In this document: positions 36,461-46,405 of the stretch, piece by piece
Position numbering within the stretch: position 1 is the first letter of the stretch
Layout of the letters: each line of letters starts with the position of its first letter
NCBI GenBank assembly: GCA_947258435.1
Contig: CAMYID010000022.1
Coordinates: forward strand, 2,501-66,500
Direction of reading: 5' to 3'
Length of the DNA stretch: 64,000 nt
Source: an uncultured Alphaproteobacteria bacterium
GTDB taxonomy: Bacteria; Pseudomonadota; Alphaproteobacteria; UBA11222
Notes under the pieces: generated by a model
Database searches by the model: none
What the model was told of the DNA's origin: nothing
The model's input: only the letters and a program-made list of their open reading frames with translations
Made by a program: the position numbers and the translations under genes

Positions 36461-38023
36461 TCAGGGGCGCATCGTTGTCAGATAGGGCCCTGAGTTCTGC
36501 GCCAGTCGCGGCGCGATCCATTCCATCCATTCGCACAGCCGCGGGCGTGTCTCCCGCGGATCAATCAGTTCGTGTACGGAAAAAGATTCAGCGCGCGGAA
36601 ACGGCGATTGACTGGCCGCAAGCCGCGCCTCAAGCTCCGCACGGCGCGCCTCGGGATCATCAGCCGCGGCAATCTCACGCGCGAATGCGACCGCAACACC
36701 GCCTTCGACCGGCAAAGCCCCGGTTGCCGCCGACGGCCAGGACAGGACAAAACCGTCCGGTCCGAAATGCGCCGCACCCGCCACCCCGAACACCTTGTGC
36801 ACAATGATGCTCGCCCAGGGGACCCGGCTCTGCATCGCTGCCGCAATGGCGGCCGCCCCATGGCGGATGGTGCCCGCTTTTTCCGATTGTGACCCGATCA
36901 TAAAGCCCGGCTCGTCCACAAAGCTGATGATCGGCAGATTGAAACTGTTGCACAGATCCATGAAGCGGCGCGCCTTTTGCGCCGCCTGCGCGGTCATGGC
37001 ACCGGCATAGAAATGGCAGTCATTCGCCATCACCCCCACAGCATGCCCATTCAGCCGCGCAAGCCCGGTGATCAGGCTCGGCCCGAATTTCCGCGTCATC
37101 TCGAAGAAGCTGTCCCGGTCGAGCACCGCCTCGATCACCTTGCGCATTTTGAAGGGCTGGCGTTTGTTGCGCGGTACGATGTCGCGCAGCTTTTCCTCAC
37201 GCCGTTCAGGATCGTCGGTCGGCGCTACATAGGGCGCGCGCTCCCACACATTTTGCGGCAGATAGCTTAAAAAACGCGCGATCTGCTCAAGCGCATCGGC
37301 CTCATCTTTCGCGATATTGTCGATAACCCCGCTGCGGGCATGAACATCCGCCCCGCCAAGCTGTTCCTTGCTCAGTTCCTCACCGGTTGCCCGCGCCACG
37401 ACGGCCGGTCCCGCGATCAGCACCTGCGCATCTTTGGCCATCACCGAAAAATGCGACGCCACAAGCCGGGCGGCAGGCATGCCGGCGACCGCGCCCATGG
37501 CGGCGGTTGCCACCGGCACCTCCCCCAATACCCGCGCGATCGACTGGAAACGCGGGGTCGCGAAAACAGGATCACCGACCGGACGCGCTGGGCCCTTGCC
37601 GCCGCCTTTTGAGCCCGCCACACTGCCGCCGCCGCCTTCATGCAGGCGGATCAGCGGCAGCTTATAGGTCAGGGCGACATCTTCGGCATAAACGCTTTTG
37701 CGCAATCCCGCCGGGTTGGGCGAGCCACCTTTCAGGGTAAAATCCTCACCCCCCACAATGCAGCGCCGCCCACCGAGCTTGATAAAGCCAAGCACGTAAT
37801 TGGCGGGCTGAAAGCCGGTGAGCTCACCGGCATCGTTATATTCGGGCACCCCCGCCCCCTCACCCAGCTCCGAAAAACTGTCAGGGTCGGCAAGCCGGGC
37901 GATGCGCTCGCGAATCGTCAGCCGGCCCTTGGCATGATGGCGCGCAATCGCCGCCTCACCCCCCTGCTCTTTCGCCAGTTTGCGGCGGCGTTCGATCTCG
38001 CCGACTTCCTGTTCCCAGCTCAT
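36461..38023 (-). CDS. Acyl-CoA carboxylase carboxyltransferase subunit (PCC beta-like)
   Basis: 520 residues from MSWEQEVGEIERRRKLA. The whole carboxyltransferase (crotonase-like) double domain is present: HHAKGRLTIRERIA, LPLIRLHEGGGGSVAG, ASHFSVMAKDAQVLIAGPAVV (a SAFVVA-like block), LGGADVHARSGVIDN, ISFVDEPGFMIG and HGAAAIAAAMQSRVPWASIIVHKVFGVAGAAHFG. It transfers CO2 from carboxybiotin to an acyl-CoA. Unusually, no biotin carboxylase or biotin-carrier subunit is adjacent, so its substrate (propionyl-, acetyl-, methylcrotonyl-CoA or another) cannot be settled here. Confidence 0.88.
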   Translation of the reverse strand: MSWEQEVGEIERRRKLAKEQGGEAAIARHHAKGRLTIRERIARLADPDSFSELGEGAGVPEYNDAGELTGFQPANYVLGFIKLGGRRCIVGGEDFTLKGGSPNPAGLRKSVYAEDVALTYKLPLIRLHEGGGGSVAGSKGGGKGPARPVGDPVFATPRFQSIARVLGEVPVATAAMGAVAGMPAARLVASHFSVMAKDAQVLIAGPAVVARATGEELSKEQLGGADVHARSGVIDNIAKDEADALEQIARFLSYLPQNVWERAPYVAPTDDPERREEKLRDIVPRNKRQPFKMRKVIEAVLDRDSFFEMTRKFGPSLITGLARLNGHAVGVMANDCHFYAGAMTAQAAQKARRFMDLCNSFNLPIISFVDEPGFMIGSQSEKAGTIRHGAAAIAAAMQSRVPWASIIVHKVFGVAGAAHFGPDGFVLSWPSAATGALPVEGGVAVAFAREIAAADDPEARRAELEARLAASQSPFPRAESFSVHELIDPRETRPRLCEWMEWIAPRLAQNSGPYLTTMRP

Positions 38024-38157
38024 AGCGCATTCCTCAATCAAATCCGACAGCCACAGCCAATCGATATTGCGTGTAACAAGGCCAAATGCTCTTATACGCC
38101 AATTGGCAGATGAACAAAAAACGACCCTGGATTTCAGCGTATCGTCAGGAGGAATGG

Positions 38158-38493
38158 ATGGTCGCCGGCAACTCTCTTATTGAGGAGGTTATTGCAACAC
38201 TTCGCGCGCGCGTGGGAACCGAAAATGGCATCGATGCCAGCTGGAAATACGACCTTGGACCCGACGGACATATCTTCATCGATACAAAGAACTTACCACA
38301 TTCGATCGAACAGCGCGACGCACCCGCCGACTGCGTGATCGCGGTCTCGCTTGCCGATCTTCGCGCCATGCTGGCGGGCGAGATGGACAGCACGACGGCC
38401 TTCACCCAGGGCAAGCTGCATCTTTCGGGCAATATGGGTATTGTCGTCAAAATTGACACGATACTGGGCACAAGCCGTGCCGCCCAGGGCTAG
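38158..38493 (+). CDS. SCP2 sterol-binding domain protein
   Basis: 111 residues starting at the ATG after an AGGAGG ribosome site (38147-38152). The fold of sterol carrier protein 2 is apparent: DASWKYDLGPDGHIFIDTKNLPHSIEQR, DCVIAVSLADLRAMLAGEMDSTTAFTQGKLHLSGNMGIVVKIDTIL, where the GKLHLSGNMG motif is characteristic. It probably carries a lipid or fatty acyl group. It is followed 21 bp later by a lysophospholipase-like hydrolase, which suggests a lipid-remodelling pair. Confidence 0.9.
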   Translation: MVAGNSLIEEVIATLRARVGTENGIDASWKYDLGPDGHIFIDTKNLPHSIEQRDAPADCVIAVSLADLRAMLAGEMDSTTAFTQGKLHLSGNMGIVVKIDTILGTSRAAQG

Positions 38494-38514
38494 CGGCAAA
38501 CCGGCCGCCGGCCC

Positions 38515-39489
38515 ATGACCGAGCAATCCCCCCCGCCCCTTATCGACATTGCTGAAAACCCGGCCCCCGAGGGCGGCATTGTCCGATGGCTGACAGCGGC
38601 CGATCAGGTCAGGCTGCGCGCGGCATTCTGGCAACCGGGAGATACCGCAAAGGGCAGCTTTCTGATCCTGCCCGGCCGTACCGAATTCATCGAGAAATAT
38701 TTCGAGGTTTGCAATCAATTGCTGCAACGCGGCTTCGCGGTCGGCATTCTCGACTGGCGCGGGCAGGGGCTGTCGGACAGGCCACTGCGCGACAGCCATA
38801 AGGGCCATGTCGACACATTTTCGGACTATCTGACGGATCTGGATTGTCTGATCGCCGCCGCCCGGGCGCAGGCGCTGCCACCCCCCTACCGCATCCTTGC
38901 GCATTCAATGGGCGCGCATCTCAGCCTGCTTTACCTGTATAGACAGCCTGACAATATGGCGCAGGCCATCCTGTGCAGCCCGATGGTGCATATCCGCACG
39001 CAATTCATGATCCACGCACTCGCACGCACGGTTTCCTTTGTCGGAAACCTGTTCGGTTACGCAGAAGCCTATGTGCCGGGCGGCCGGGTTTATGATCCTG
39101 ACCGGGACAGGTTCGAGGGCAATCTGCTCACCGGGTCTGCCGAGCGCTTCGCCCGCACCGCCCATCTTGTGCGCGCCCATCCCCGGCTTGCGCTGGGGTC
39201 ACCGACCTATGGCTGGATGGAAGCCGCCTACCGTTCGATGGCCCGGGCCATACAGCCTGAATTCTGCGCCGCGATCACAACCCCGATCCTGATGCTGTAC
39301 GGCAGCGAGGAGAAAATTTCCGATCCGCATTATCAACGGCGCGTGGCCCGGCAGCTGCCCAACTGCACAAGCCACTGCCTGCAGGGTGCATCGCATGAAA
39401 TCCTGCAGGAAACAGATGCGATCAGAAACCGGTTCTGGCACGCCCTGGATACATTCTGCGGCATTGCTGCGGATGAGGCGCCGGGCTAA
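38515..39489 (+). CDS. Alpha/beta hydrolase, lysophospholipase (PldB)-like
   Basis: 324 residues. Alpha/beta hydrolase core with nucleophile motif AHSMGAHLSL (S in H-S-M-G), ILDWRGQGLSDRP, PGRTEFIEKYFEV and the C-terminal His in QGASHEILQETD. The region MGAHLSLLYLYRQPDNMAQAILCSPM is typical of PldB/monoglyceride-lipase relatives. No signal peptide, so it acts in the cytoplasm. It pairs with the SCP2 gene upstream and overlaps the convergent histidinol-phosphatase-like gene by four bases. Confidence 0.88.
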   Translation: MTEQSPPPLIDIAENPAPEGGIVRWLTAADQVRLRAAFWQPGDTAKGSFLILPGRTEFIEKYFEVCNQLLQRGFAVGILDWRGQGLSDRPLRDSHKGHVDTFSDYLTDLDCLIAAARAQALPPPYRILAHSMGAHLSLLYLYRQPDNMAQAILCSPMVHIRTQFMIHALARTVSFVGNLFGYAEAYVPGGRVYDPDRDRFEGNLLTGSAERFARTAHLVRAHPRLALGSPTYGWMEAAYRSMARAIQPEFCAAITTPILMLYGSEEKISDPHYQRRVARQLPNCTSHCLQGASHEILQETDAIRNRFWHALDTFCGIAADEAPG

Positions 39490-40313
39490 CCCCGACCGTC
39501 TGCCCGCGACAGCCGATCCCCCAGAAGCTGACAGGCCTGAGCATGTATCCGACTGTCGCCGGCGGCAATGACACGCCCGCCCTGATCCGCCGGACCACCA
39601 TCCCAGGCCGTGATGGTACCGCCCGCCGCCCTCACAATCGGAATCAATGCCTGAATGTCGTAGCTGTTCAGTCCCGATTCGATCACCAGATCGCACAAAC
39701 CGTGCGCCAGCATGGCGTAAGCATAACAATCGCCGCCATACCGGTTGAGCAGGCATTGATCCGCGACGGCGAGATAGGCATCGCGCTCCGCGGTGGTGGC
39801 AAACAGATCGGGGTGGGTCGTGGTCACCACCGCCTGCGCAAGATCCGCGCAGGGACGGGTCTGAAGCTGCTGCGTGCGCCCCCCATGCCATAAGAAGGCG
39901 CCAAGCCGGCTGCCGATAAACCGCTCGCCGGTGAAAGGTTGCTCCATGACGCCCAGAACCGGTGCGATACCGTCATGCAAACCGATCAGCACCCCCCACA
40001 TGGGCGAGCCGGTGACAAAGGCTCGCGTGCCGTCAATCGGATCGATATACCAGCAAAATTCGCTACTGCCGCCGCCCGCACCGAACTCCTCACCCTGAAT
40101 GCGATGCGCGGGATAGGTTTCTTCAATCAGCTTACGGATGACAAGTTCTGCCTGACGGTCCGCCTCGGTAACCGGATCGAAAGCCTGGGCAAGCTTGTTT
40201 TCGACGGCAATCGGTGCACGGAAAAAAGGCAGTATCGCCGCGCCCGCCCCGTCCGCCAGTCCACAGGCAAATGCAATCAGTTCCTGTAGCGCGCTATCAT
40301 CCAAATCGCTCAT
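39486..40313 (-). CDS. Histidinol-phosphatase HisN-like (inositol monophosphatase fold)
   Basis: 275 residues from MSDLDDSALQEL at 40313. The metal-binding motifs of the IMPase superfamily are present: ENKLAQAFDPVTEADRQAE, GEEFG, WYIDPIDGTRAFVTG (D-P-I-D-G-T) and the C-terminal Y/D region SGLNSYDIQALIPIVRAAGG. FVTGSPMWGVLIGL is typical of the HisN group that dephosphorylates histidinol phosphate. An inositol-1-phosphate phosphatase role cannot be excluded; an inositol-phosphate synthase is encoded at 57.7-58.9 kb. Confidence 0.85.
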   Translation of the reverse strand: MSDLDDSALQELIAFACGLADGAGAAILPFFRAPIAVENKLAQAFDPVTEADRQAELVIRKLIEETYPAHRIQGEEFGAGGGSSEFCWYIDPIDGTRAFVTGSPMWGVLIGLHDGIAPVLGVMEQPFTGERFIGSRLGAFLWHGGRTQQLQTRPCADLAQAVVTTTHPDLFATTAERDAYLAVADQCLLNRYGGDCYAYAMLAHGLCDLVIESGLNSYDIQALIPIVRAAGGTITAWDGGPADQGGRVIAAGDSRIHAQACQLLGDRLSRADGRG

Positions 40314-40399
40314 ACCCGCCCTCGCTACCGGCGGCGGGAAATCCGCCGCGCACCGGCAAAGCCTGCACCACGCAACCGGGCGCGACAACTATATATCCG

Positions 40400-42235
40400 C
40401 TATCTGTCCGCCGATTTCGCCGCGCGCTTGCGCAAATGCGGTTCCAGAAACAGTTTGCGCAGACGCAGATAATTCGGCGTGACCTCGACAAGTTCGTCAT
40501 CATCGATATAGGCAATCGCCTGCTCGAGACTGAGTGGACGGGGCGGGCGCAACCGCACCGCATCATCCTTGCCCGCCGCGCGAATATTGGTCAGTTGCTT
40601 GCCTTTGATCGGATTAACATCCAGATCATTGCCGCGGCTATGTTCGCCGATGATCATTCCCTTATAGACCTGCGTACCCGGCGCGATCAGCAGTTCACCC
40701 CGCTCTTCAAGGTTCCACAAGGCATAGGCAACAGATTTGCCGTCCGAGTTGGCAATCAGCACCCCGTTCCGCCGCCCCTGGATCGGCCCCTTATAGGGGG
40801 CATATTCATGAAAGGCGCGATAGAGAATCCCCGTACCACGGGTATCGGTCAGAAATTCGCCCTGATAACCGATCAGCCCGCGTGAGGGGCAATGCAGAAC
40901 GATTCGGGTCTTACCCGCGCCCGAGGGGCGCATATCGCGCAGTTCGCCACGCCGCTCGGCGAGTTTTTCGATGACGATGCCGGAAAATTCATCATCCACA
41001 TCGATCTGCACTTCCTCGACAGGCTCAAGCCTTGCGCCGGTTTCAGGATCCTCGCGGAACAGCACACGCGGCCGGCTGATCGACAGTTCAAAACCCTCGC
41101 GCCGCATCGTTTCAATCAGAATCCCAAGCTGTAATTCGCCGCGACCGGCAACCTCGAAGGCGTCTTTCTGTTCTGTCTCGCGGATCTTGATGGCGACATT
41201 GCCTTCCGCCTCCGCCAGCAACCGCTCGCGGATCACCCGGCTTTGCACCTTGTCCCCATCCTGCCCGGCAAAGGGCGAATCATTGGGCAGGAAGGTGACG
41301 GCAATCGTTGGCGGATCAACCGCTTCGGCCGGGATGGGCGTATCGATCGACGGATCGCACAAGGTATCCGACACGGTTGCCTTGGAAAAACCGGCCAGCG
41401 CGACGATATCCCCCGCTGACGCGGTATCGACACTCACCCGCTCAAGCCCGCGAAAGGCCAGCACCTTGCTGACCCGCGCGCTATCCACCTTGTTCCCGGC
41501 AAGATTGATCGCCCTGAAATTCTGATTGGGCCGCACGGTTCCGCTTTCGATCCGGCCGGTCAGAATGCGGCCCAGAAAGGGGTCCGATTCCAGCAGGGTG
41601 ACCAGCATTGAAAAGGGCGCATCGGCACGTTCGGTTGCGGCACTTCTGGGTGCGGGGACATAATCGAGGATCAGATCGAACAGCTCTTCCATCCCCTGAT
41701 CATCCTTGCGGCCTGGCTCGCTGCCCGCCCAACCCTCTTTGGCCGAGGCAAATAGCTGCGGGAAATCAAGCTGCTCGTCACTTGCATCGAGTGCCGCAAA
41801 AAGATCGAACACCTCATCAAATGCAGCATGCCCGCGTGCGTCGGGCCGGTCGATTTTATTGACGACAACAATCGGCTTAAGGCCGAGCCCCAAAGCTTTC
41901 GCGGTCACGAATTTGGTCTGCGGCATCGGGCCTTCGGCCGCATCGACAAGCAACAGCACCCCATCCACCATGGAGAGGATACGCTCCACCTCGCCGCCGA
42001 AATCCGCATGGCCCGGCGTATCGATGATATTGATGCGCGTATCGCGCCACATCACGCTTGTGCACTTGGCCAGAATGGTGATGCCGCGCTCGCGCTCCAG
42101 ATCGTTGGAATCCATGGCGCGTTCGGCCACCTGCTGATTGGCGCGAAAGGTACCGCTTTGCTTGAGCAGCTGATCGACCAGCGTTGTCTTGCCATGATCG
42201 ACATGGGCAATGATCGCGATATTTCTTAATGACAT
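40400..42235 (-). CDS. typA: Ribosome-associated GTPase TypA/BipA
   Basis: Translational GTPase (611 residues) of the EF-G family that aids 50S assembly, especially in cold or stress. G1 [16 protein letters not shown]2 ERGITI, G3 DTPGHADF and G4 NKIDRPDA are intact. C-terminal domains follow ([34 protein letters not shown]). Separate transcription unit; the next gene in the same direction is HisN-like, 86 bp downstream, and gshB ends 124 bp upstream. Confidence 0.97.
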   Translation of the reverse strand: MSLRNIAIIAHVDHGKTTLVDQLLKQSGTFRANQQVAERAMDSNDLERERGITILAKCTSVMWRDTRINIIDTPGHADFGGEVERILSMVDGVLLLVDAAEGPMPQTKFVTAKALGLGLKPIVVVNKIDRPDARGHAAFDEVFDLFAALDASDEQLDFPQLFASAKEGWAGSEPGRKDDQGMEELFDLILDYVPAPRSAATERADAPFSMLVTLLESDPFLGRILTGRIESGTVRPNQNFRAINLAGNKVDSARVSKVLAFRGLERVSVDTASAGDIVALAGFSKATVSDTLCDPSIDTPIPAEAVDPPTIAVTFLPNDSPFAGQDGDKVQSRVIRERLLAEAEGNVAIKIRETEQKDAFEVAGRGELQLGILIETMRREGFELSISRPRVLFREDPETGARLEPVEEVQIDVDDEFSGIVIEKLAERRGELRDMRPSGAGKTRIVLHCPSRGLIGYQGEFLTDTRGTGILYRAFHEYAPYKGPIQGRRNGVLIANSDGKSVAYALWNLEERGELLIAPGTQVYKGMIIGEHSRGNDLDVNPIKGKQLTNIRAAGKDDAVRLRPPRPLSLEQAIAYIDDDELVEVTPNYLRLRKLFLEPHLRKRAAKSADR

Positions 42236-42359
42236 GGAGAAGATGAATTTCCGCTAGGCCCGGTTTCGCAGCGGGCAAGGTGAAGGCGACACTGTAGCGC
42301 GCAGGGATAGCCCGCCACGCGCGCGCCCGCAAGTCCGATCCGCCGCCGCGCGAAAAAGC

Positions 42360-43298
42360 CTAGCGGCGTGATTCGATTGCATCCCAGACAAGCGCTGCGA
42401 TATCGGCGCCCCCGAAGCGCTTGACCTCCTGAATGCCGGTCGGTGAGGTGACATTGATTTCAGTCAGATAAGGGCCGATCACGTCGATCCCGACGAAGAT
42501 CAGTCCATTGCGTTTCAGGGTCGGACCGATTGCCGCGCAAATTTCCCGATCGCGGGCGGTCAGCCCGGTCGGTTCGGGGCGTCCCCCGACATGCATATTG
42601 GACCGGGTTTCACCTTTTGCCGGCACGCGGTTGATCGCGCCAACCGGTTCGCCATCCACCAGAATGATGCGCTTGTCGCCGCGCCGGACATCGGGCAGAT
42701 ATTTCTGGACGATCATCGGTTCGCGATAGAACTGGCTGAACACATCCATCAGGGAATTCAGATTCTCGTCCTCCGGCGTGACCCGAAAGACCCCCTCCCC
42801 GCCATTGCCGTAAAGCGGTTTGATGATGATGTCGTTATACCGCGCACGAAAGGCCCGCACCTCCTCGGGATCATTTGTGATCAGGGTCGCGGGCATAAGC
42901 TCGGGAAAATTGGTGACCAGCAGCTTTTCGGGCGCGTTGCGCACCTGGCCGGGATCGTTGACCACAAGGGTTCTCGGATGAATATGCTCAAGAATATGGG
43001 TGGCTGTGATATAGCCCATATCGAAAGGCGGATCCTGACGCATCAGCACCGTATCGAACTCACGCAGATGAACCATCTCCTGCTCGCCCAGGGTGAAATG
43101 ATTGCCCGCCTCGCGCCGCACGGTCAGGGCATGGCCCTTGGCGATGACTTCACTCTCGCGCAGGCTGAGATGCTGCGGCAGATAGTAAAACAGCATATGC
43201 CCGCGCGCCTGCGCCTCAAGCGCCAGCGCGAAACTGCTGTCGCCATTGATATCGATCCCGGCAACCGGATCCATCTGGATTGCTACTTTCAAGCTCAT
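42360..43298 (-). CDS. gshB: Glutathione synthetase
   Basis: ATP-grasp ligase that joins glycine to gamma-glutamylcysteine; 312 residues, the bacterial norm. N-terminal [32 protein letters not shown], the [19 protein letters not shown] block, [16 protein letters not shown], and the ATP-grasp end [21 protein letters not shown]-type sequence are all present. gshA is not in the window. It lies downstream of the SirB1 gene. Confidence 0.97.
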   Translation of the reverse strand: MSLKVAIQMDPVAGIDINGDSSFALALEAQARGHMLFYYLPQHLSLRESEVIAKGHALTVRREAGNHFTLGEQEMVHLREFDTVLMRQDPPFDMGYITATHILEHIHPRTLVVNDPGQVRNAPEKLLVTNFPELMPATLITNDPEEVRAFRARYNDIIIKPLYGNGGEGVFRVTPEDENLNSLMDVFSQFYREPMIVQKYLPDVRRGDKRIILVDGEPVGAINRVPAKGETRSNMHVGGRPEPTGLTARDREICAAIGPTLKRNGLIFVGIDVIGPYLTEINVTSPTGIQEVKRFGGADIAALVWDAIESRR

Positions 43299-43417
43299 CT
43301 CTTTCTCTGTCGCGCCAACGGGCTCTGCCGCGCTGGCGGGCGGGTTGGGCAGCCTTTCGACCTGGCAATCCGGACTTCATCAGCGCCGGCCATGGCAGGG
43401 TTTTCCATCCAGTCTGG

Positions 43418-44314
43418 TCAGTTAAGGTGCTGACGCAGTTTTTCGAGCGCGACCTCGGCAAATTTTCGCAACTTCGGGTCCTGCGCATGGGTCCGGCACT
43501 GCCCCATCGATTCGATCGCCCCGCCAATATTGCCGCGCCGGGCCCGGATCATCCCCTGCTCATGCCACATCATCGCCTCTTTCGGCGCAATCATGAGCAT
43601 ACGCGTCAGGATTTCGTCGGTCCGCGCCAGATCCTGCGCCGCCACCGCGCGCGCCTTGATATTGTTGAGCAGCCGCAACAAAAGGGCGTGATCGCTGACC
43701 GGTTCATAGAATTCAGGCTTCAGCTCCGCCGTGCCGCCACCAAAATATTTCAGCAATTCACGCAGATCATTGGGCGCGAGAATTTTCCCGCCATTGAAAG
43801 GATCGAGAATGCATCGCGCTGCGCCATGGCCAAGCCGGATCAGGAAATGCGCCGGGAAGTTAATCCCCTCACATTGCCACCCCTGAGCACGCGCCGCCGC
43901 GATGTAAAGCAGCGCCAGCGCCACGGGCAGGCCCTTGCGCCGCTCGATCACCTGGATAAGATCGGCATTGCGCATATCCTCGTAATTTTCCCAATCCCCC
44001 TGATAGCCGAATTGCTGCCCCAATGTGGTAGCCAGCGCCGTCGCCCGGGCGGTCAGATCGTCGGGGTCTGCGCAATTGACGGCAACCGCTTTGTTCAGTT
44101 CCTCCAGATGCGCGTAATAGGGAAACAAAGAGGTCTCAGGCGCATCGAGTGCGGCGAGCGCCAGTCCCGCCGTCCCCAGATCCAGCCCCTGATCGGGGGC
44201 GGTATTGCCCACCGCACGCAACATGGTGCGCAACGCCTCGGCCTCCGCCCCGGCTTTCGCACCGGGCTGCCCGGCGAAATCTTCGCGCGAAAAATCTTCT
44301 TCATCCATATACAA
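43418..44314 (-). CDS. SirB1-type transglutaminase-like protein with TPR-like C-terminus
   Basis: 298 residues. The SirB1 block (RNADLIQVIERRKGLPVALALLYIAAARAQGWQCEGINFPAHFLIRL) is clear. Residues about 210-298 look like a tetratricopeptide pair (ALLLRLLNNIKARAVAAQDLARTDEILTRMLMIAPKEAMMWHEQGMIRARRG). The starting frame offers M1 or M3. The family is of unknown function; E. coli SirB1 lies beside the release-factor genes. Here it sits between gshB and the DolP-like gene. Confidence 0.85.
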   Translation of the reverse strand: MYMDEEDFSREDFAGQPGAKAGAEAEALRTMLRAVGNTAPDQGLDLGTAGLALAALDAPETSLFPYYAHLEELNKAVAVNCADPDDLTARATALATTLGQQFGYQGDWENYEDMRNADLIQVIERRKGLPVALALLYIAAARAQGWQCEGINFPAHFLIRLGHGAARCILDPFNGGKILAPNDLRELLKYFGGGTAELKPEFYEPVSDHALLLRLLNNIKARAVAAQDLARTDEILTRMLMIAPKEAMMWHEQGMIRARRGNIGGAIESMGQCRTHAQDPKLRKFAEVALEKLRQHLN

Positions 44315-44367
44315 AGTCTAGCGCAAGGCGAGGGTGAAAGGGAAATTTTGCCGCATGACCCTTGCGG

Positions 44368-45033
44368 TCAGCTTTGCGGTTGCGGCCGCTCCTGCTTTGT
44401 CCGCACATGGCTGACCACACGCTTCACACCCCGGATATTCCGGGCATAATTTGTCACCCGTTCAAGCTCATCGGCGCTGCGTGCGATCCCCAGCAGATAG
44501 ACCGAACCATTCACCGTCTCGACCGAATAATTGATGTCAAACACCTCCGAATCAGTCAGCATTCTGGTGCGGATCTGAGTGGTGATCCAGCTATCCTTGG
44601 CAAAGTTCACGATGCTTGAACGGTCAACGATCTGCAGTTCATTGATCACCTCTGTCACGCCGGCGGACCGCCACGCGACCATCGTTGCTGTTACCCTGTC
44701 ATCGGGCGTGGGCACCGTGCCGGTCAGCAGAACGCGGCCTTCCAGAACCTCAACGCCGACCTTGCGGAACAGCAGCTCATCCTGCTTCAGCAGCAATGCC
44801 TTGATATTGAACTGCGTGGTCGTGTCATCCACCGCATTGCCGACGGACCGTTCCTGCGCCACCGCTAACCCGGTGGTCGCAGCGGCACCGGCAACAGCGC
44901 CAGGCAGGGTGCAGCCCGACAGCAGCCCCGCGGTCGCCAGCAGCGCCGCAAGCGTTATCAACGCATGCCCGCGCCCGGTCCGTCGGCGACCGTCTTTAAG
45001 CAAGACACCTTTTTTCAGGAGAAAACCCGTCAT
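44368..45033 (-). CDS. BON-domain lipoprotein (DolP/YraP-like)
   Basis: 221 residues from MTGFLLKKGV at 45033, with a GAGG site before the ATG. Lipobox LLSGC puts the lipidated cysteine at residue 41 after a long basic n-region (KDGRRRTGRGH). Two BON domains follow (DDTTTQFNIKALLLKQDELLFRKVGVEVLEGRVLLTG and DSWITTQIRTRMLTDSEVFDINYSVETVNGSVYLLG). E. coli DolP is an outer-membrane lipoprotein that supports envelope integrity and the BAM complex; here the gene is also next to yraN, rsmI and an lpoA-like gene, as in E. coli. Confidence 0.88.
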   Translation of the reverse strand: MTGFLLKKGVLLKDGRRRTGRGHALITLAALLATAGLLSGCTLPGAVAGAAATTGLAVAQERSVGNAVDDTTTQFNIKALLLKQDELLFRKVGVEVLEGRVLLTGTVPTPDDRVTATMVAWRSAGVTEVINELQIVDRSSIVNFAKDSWITTQIRTRMLTDSEVFDINYSVETVNGSVYLLGIARSADELERVTNYARNIRGVKRVVSHVRTKQERPQPQS

Positions 45034-45077
45034 AACCACCTCATCCACTCGTTCCCTGCCCGGTCTGATACCGGTTG

Positions 45078-45476
45078 TCACACCCGCCATGCATCTTTGA
45101 GATGTTGCGGTAATATATGCCGCCACGACCGGATTCGCGAGCGATCCGCAGTGACCCACATCACATCAAAGCGCCAATCGTACTGCGCCAGCTGCGGGTG
45201 GTAAGCCATAAACTGTTCCGTCGCGCGGGTGATACGCCGCTGCTGCCGCCGCGTCACCGATAACACTGCCGCGGCCGCGCTGTCGCGTGCCTTCACCTCA
45301 ATTGCTGCGATCACCCGGCCCCGTTGCGCAACGATATCGATCTCCCCCACCCCGCAACGATAGCGGCGCGCCAGGATCCGGTAGCCGCGCGCGCGCAGCG
45401 AGAGCACACATAACCACTCCGCATCCAGCCCGCGACGATAGGCGCGCTGCCTTTTTCCCTCCCGCGCACGCCCCAC
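45078..45476 (-). CDS. yraN: UPF0102 nuclease-fold protein YraN
   Basis: 132 residues of the YraN/UPF0102 family, with an endonuclease-like core: GLDAEWLCVLSLRARGYRIL, then RCGVGEIDIVAQRGRVIAAIEVKAR (E-x-D...E-x-K catalytic-type pattern). The biochemical role is not established. It lies 8 bp after rsmI on the same strand and 44 bp before the DolP-like gene, so the three are probably one operon. Confidence 0.93.
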   Translation of the reverse strand: MGRAREGKRQRAYRRGLDAEWLCVLSLRARGYRILARRYRCGVGEIDIVAQRGRVIAAIEVKARDSAAAAVLSVTRRQQRRITRATEQFMAYHPQLAQYDWRFDVMWVTADRSRIRSWRHILPQHLKDAWRV

Positions 45477-45484
45477 GGGACAGG

Positions 45485-46405
45485 TTAATCCTGCCCGCTC
45501 AGCGCCAGCGCGCGCGCATAGACCTGCTTGCGCGGCAATCCGGTATCAGCTGTCACACGGGCGACCGCTTCCTTCAGCCGATACCGCGCAAGCTCTGCCT
45601 GAAGCCTGCTGTCCAGATCGCTTTCCAGCATATCGCCTGTCTGCCCCGGCACCGCTTCGGGACTGTCAATCAGAATGACAATCTCGCCCTTCGGCGGACC
45701 ATCTGCGCCATAACGTTGCGCAAGTCCGGAGAGACTGCCGCGCACCACCTCCTCAAAAAATTTGCTGAGTTCGCGCGCCACCGCCGCCGGCCGGTCTCCG
45801 AATATCTCGGCCATATCGGCAAGACTGGCTGCAAGACGCCGCGGCGATTCGAAAAAGATCAGTGTGCCGGGCACCGCGGCAAGCTGCCGAAGCTGCGCCT
45901 TGCGCGCGGCCTGACGCGGCGGCAGGAAACCGGCAAAGAAAAACCGGTCTGTCGGCAGGCCCGACAGGCTGAGCGCCATAACGGGCGCGCAGGCACCGGG
46001 CAGAGCCGACACATGCAGCCCCTCGGCCACCGCCATGCGCACAAGCTTATAGCCCGGATCGGAGATAAGCGGTGTGCCCGCATCACTGACAAGCGCGATC
46101 CGCGCACCGTCGCGCAAACGCGCGATAATCGCGGTGCGTACCGGGGCGGCACTGTGATCGTGATAGCTTTGGGTCGGCGTCGCGACCCCGTAATGCTGCA
46201 ACAGTCTGGCGGTGGCGCGCCTGTCCTCGCACATGATCACATCGCAGCCGCGCAGGGTCTCAAGGGCGCGCAGGGTAATATCGCCAAGATTGCCGATCGG
46301 TGTCGCCACAAGATAGAGCCCTGGCGGCAGTTTACTTGCCTCATCGCGGAGACTAGTCTCCGGCCTGGCCTGTTGCTTGTCCTGGAGTTTGCGCTGTGAA
46401 TTCAT
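45485..46405 (-). CDS. rsmI: 16S rRNA 2'-O-ribose C1402 methyltransferase
   Basis: SAM enzyme of the tetrapyrrole-methylase fold, modifying C1402 in the ribosomal P-site. 306 residues, slightly longer at the N-terminus than usual. GLYLVATPIGNLGDITLRALE at residues 28-48 is the classic start of the domain; GAPTQSYHDHS-like and VSDAGTPLISDPGYKLV are further signatures; FAGFLPPRQAARK and LIFFESPRRLAASLAD follow. Its start codon overlaps the start of the divergent LpoA-like gene by 10 bases. Confidence 0.96.
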   Translation of the reverse strand: MNSQRKLQDKQQARPETSLRDEASKLPPGLYLVATPIGNLGDITLRALETLRGCDVIMCEDRRATARLLQHYGVATPTQSYHDHSAAPVRTAIIARLRDGARIALVSDAGTPLISDPGYKLVRMAVAEGLHVSALPGACAPVMALSLSGLPTDRFFFAGFLPPRQAARKAQLRQLAAVPGTLIFFESPRRLAASLADMAEIFGDRPAAVARELSKFFEEVVRGSLSGLAQRYGADGPPKGEIVILIDSPEAVPGQTGDMLESDLDSRLQAELARYRLKEAVARVTADTGLPRKQVYARALALSGQD

